Below the pieces are notes generated by a model. The model was not told where the DNA came from. It worked only from the letters and a program-made list of their open reading frames with translations, and did no database searches. From NCBI GenBank assembly GCA_038202665.1, contig JBBRES010000008.1, positions 1 to 24,206 on the forward strand: 24,206 bases of DNA, in the 5' to 3' direction. Both the position numbers and the translations under genes were made by a program. The stretch's first letter is position 1. Each line of letters begins with the position of its first letter. Below, in pieces: positions 23,035-24,206 of this stretch. Origin of the DNA: Kapaibacterium sp038202665. GTDB taxonomy: Bacteria > Bacteroidota > Ignavibacteria > Kapaibacteriales > Kapaibacteriaceae.

Positions 23035-24206
23035 ATGAGCGTTGAACTACACGTAGAGCGTGGTCGCATCCGACAGGTACTCCCATCGGTTGGCGGTGTG
23101 GTCGTTAGAACAGAAACAACCACGCATACGTTCCCGGAATGCTTTGCCTTTCCTGGATTTGTTGACAACCATTGTCATTTGTACGGTCTCGGAAAACGAC
23201 TGACGACGGTGTCGTTGCATACGGCCACGAGCGCCGATGAATGCATTCGCCGACTCTCTGCACCAACAACAACCTTTAGCGGTTGGGTGCTCGGTATGGG
23301 CTGGAATGAAGAACTGTGGTCTGATCAGTCCCCTGCCGCCTTTGCCCTCCTTCACGCTGCCTTTGCTGGGACACCAGTCGTAGCAATGCGCATCGATGGC
23401 CATGCTGCATGGTTGAATTCCGAAGCGCGCCGTGCATGCGGACTTGACGTTGATGATCTCTCTGTGCTTCTCGATGCAGACATGGACGTAATCTTTGCAA
23501 CCATGCCGCCTCCAACACACGAAGAGATGAAGTCTATGCTTCTCGCCGCTGCTCGTGAATGCAGCTCCAAGGGCATTACTGAAGTGCACGACATGGATGT
23601 CCATCCATCGTGGCTTGACGCATTGCGCGAGTTGGCAGAAGCCGGCACACTTCCTGTGCGAGTACAATCATTCTTGCGAGCGCAACACAACGAATGGGAC
23701 GAGGCCGGGCTCCTGCCAGCAGGTGGTGAATTCTTGCGCGTATGTGGCGTCAAGCTATATGCAGACGGGGCCCTTGGCTCTCGCGGTGCGCTGTTGCTAG
23801 AACCGTATACCGACAAATCAGATACGCTCGGAATTCAACTCTTGAGCGTCGACGAGATGGTAGAACGTATCACAAAAGCCATCGATGCCGGCTGGTGGAG
23901 CGTGGCCATTCATGCCATTGGAGATGCCGCCAATCGCAACACATTAGACGCATTCGAACAAGCACGAGCATGGGAAGGCGGCAAGGATGTCTTGTTTCGC
24001 ATAGAACATGCACAGCACCTGCACACGTCGGATGTAGCACGGTTCGCTCAGCTCGACGTGTATGCCTGCGTGCAGCCAACCATGCAAGTAAGCGATGCCG
24101 ACATGGCCGTTGCGCGTCTTGGCAGTAGCCGACAAGCAGACGCCTATCGGTGGCGGACGTTGCTTGATGCTGGAGCTCGCCTTGGTGCAGGATCAGATTT
24201 CCCGAT
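23035..24206 (+). CDS. YtcJ-like amidohydrolase (amidohydrolase 3 family), 3'-truncated by window end
   Basis: The frame is open from ATG 23035 to the last base, 390 residues, with no stop. Metal ligands of the amidohydrolase barrel are all in place: HxH in GFVDNHCHLYG, the Lys expected to be carboxylated in GVKLYADGALGSRGA, His in AIHAIGDAANR and in RIEHAQHL, and the final Asp in GAGSDFP at the very end. The ADGALGSRGALL segment is typical of YtcJ-type enzymes. These hydrolyse C-N bonds of unknown physiological amides; about 100 further residues are expected beyond the window. It follows the ferredoxin stop by 6 nt, with no clear ribosome binding site (CCATAAGCCACC), so translation may be coupled. 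Confidence 0.92.
   Translation, partial: MSVELHVERGRIRQVLPSVGGVVVRTETTTHTFPECFAFPGFVDNHCHLYGLGKRLTTVSLHTATSADECIRRLSAPTTTFSGWVLGMGWNEELWSDQSPAAFALLHAAFAGTPVVAMRIDGHAAWLNSEARRACGLDVDDLSVLLDADMDVIFATMPPPTHEEMKSMLLAAARECSSKGITEVHDMDVHPSWLDALRELAEAGTLPVRVQSFLRAQHNEWDEAGLLPAGGEFLRVCGVKLYADGALGSRGALLLEPYTDKSDTLGIQLLSVDEMVERITKAIDAGWWSVAIHAIGDAANRNTLDAFEQARAWEGGKDVLFRIEHAQHLHTSDVARFAQLDVYACVQPTMQVSDADMAVARLGSSRQADAYRWRTLLDAGARLGAGSDFP

Noticed and set aside
23047..23667. 206-residue open frame on the minus strand
   Set aside because: Antisense to the amidohydrolase, whose metal ligands are all present on the plus strand.
1..24206. CRISPR arrays, tRNA or rRNA genes, transposases, integrases, toxin-antitoxin or defence systems
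   Set aside because: No direct-repeat arrays, cloverleaf sequences or matching protein motifs were found on either strand by eye.

Overview
The window comes from a gene-dense, mid-GC bacterial chromosome of the Bacteroidota/Chlorobiota (FCB) type. Three things point there. Two large secreted proteins end in type IX secretion (T9SS) type A-like sorting domains. A TonB-dependent receptor is paired with a DUF4249-like lipoprotein. Two start regions carry a TAnnTTTG -7 promoter box. An Ignavibacteria/Kapabacteria-like lineage fits, but this is inferred from protein style only. No tRNA, rRNA, CRISPR array, insertion sequence or phage gene was seen, and no gap without a gene is longer than about 90 bases.

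Layout. (1) 1-2531: the 3' part of a large secreted protein with tandem Ig-like domains, cut by an in-frame TAA at 1086-1088 inside an Ig motif, then a strong terminator. (2) 2618-6544: a 1308-residue secreted protein with lamin-tail, Ig, five choice-of-anchor-D (ASH-like), cohesin-like and T9SS domains. (3) 6561-10021: an NAD-dependent epimerase/dehydratase overlapping a membrane-anchored penicillin-acylase-family (S45) hydrolase. (4) 10100-13495: leucyl aminopeptidase, ECF sigma factor, membrane anti-sigma candidate and TlpA-like thioredoxin, packed with gaps or overlaps of only a few bases. (5) 13492-14796, minus: thymidine phosphorylase, whose stop overlaps the tlpA-like stop tail to tail. 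(6) 14814-19445: SpoU rRNA methyltransferase, class V aminotransferase, an RdgB/HAM1 - carboxymuconolactone-decarboxylase-like fusion, and a PBP4-type D-Ala-D-Ala carboxypeptidase, all joined by 1-4 nt stop/start overlaps. (7) 19448-22602, minus: TonB-dependent receptor followed by its DUF4249-like lipoprotein. (8) 22681-24206: a dicluster ferredoxin and a YtcJ-like amidohydrolase that runs off the window end.

Most of this is housekeeping and envelope biology. The most unusual items are the RdgB-CMD fusion, the nonsense codon in the Ig protein, the sigma/anti-sigma/thioredoxin cluster, and the probably leaderless methyltransferase transcript. No clear new defence or mobile system is visible. 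All functional calls rest on motif recognition; no database search was run.
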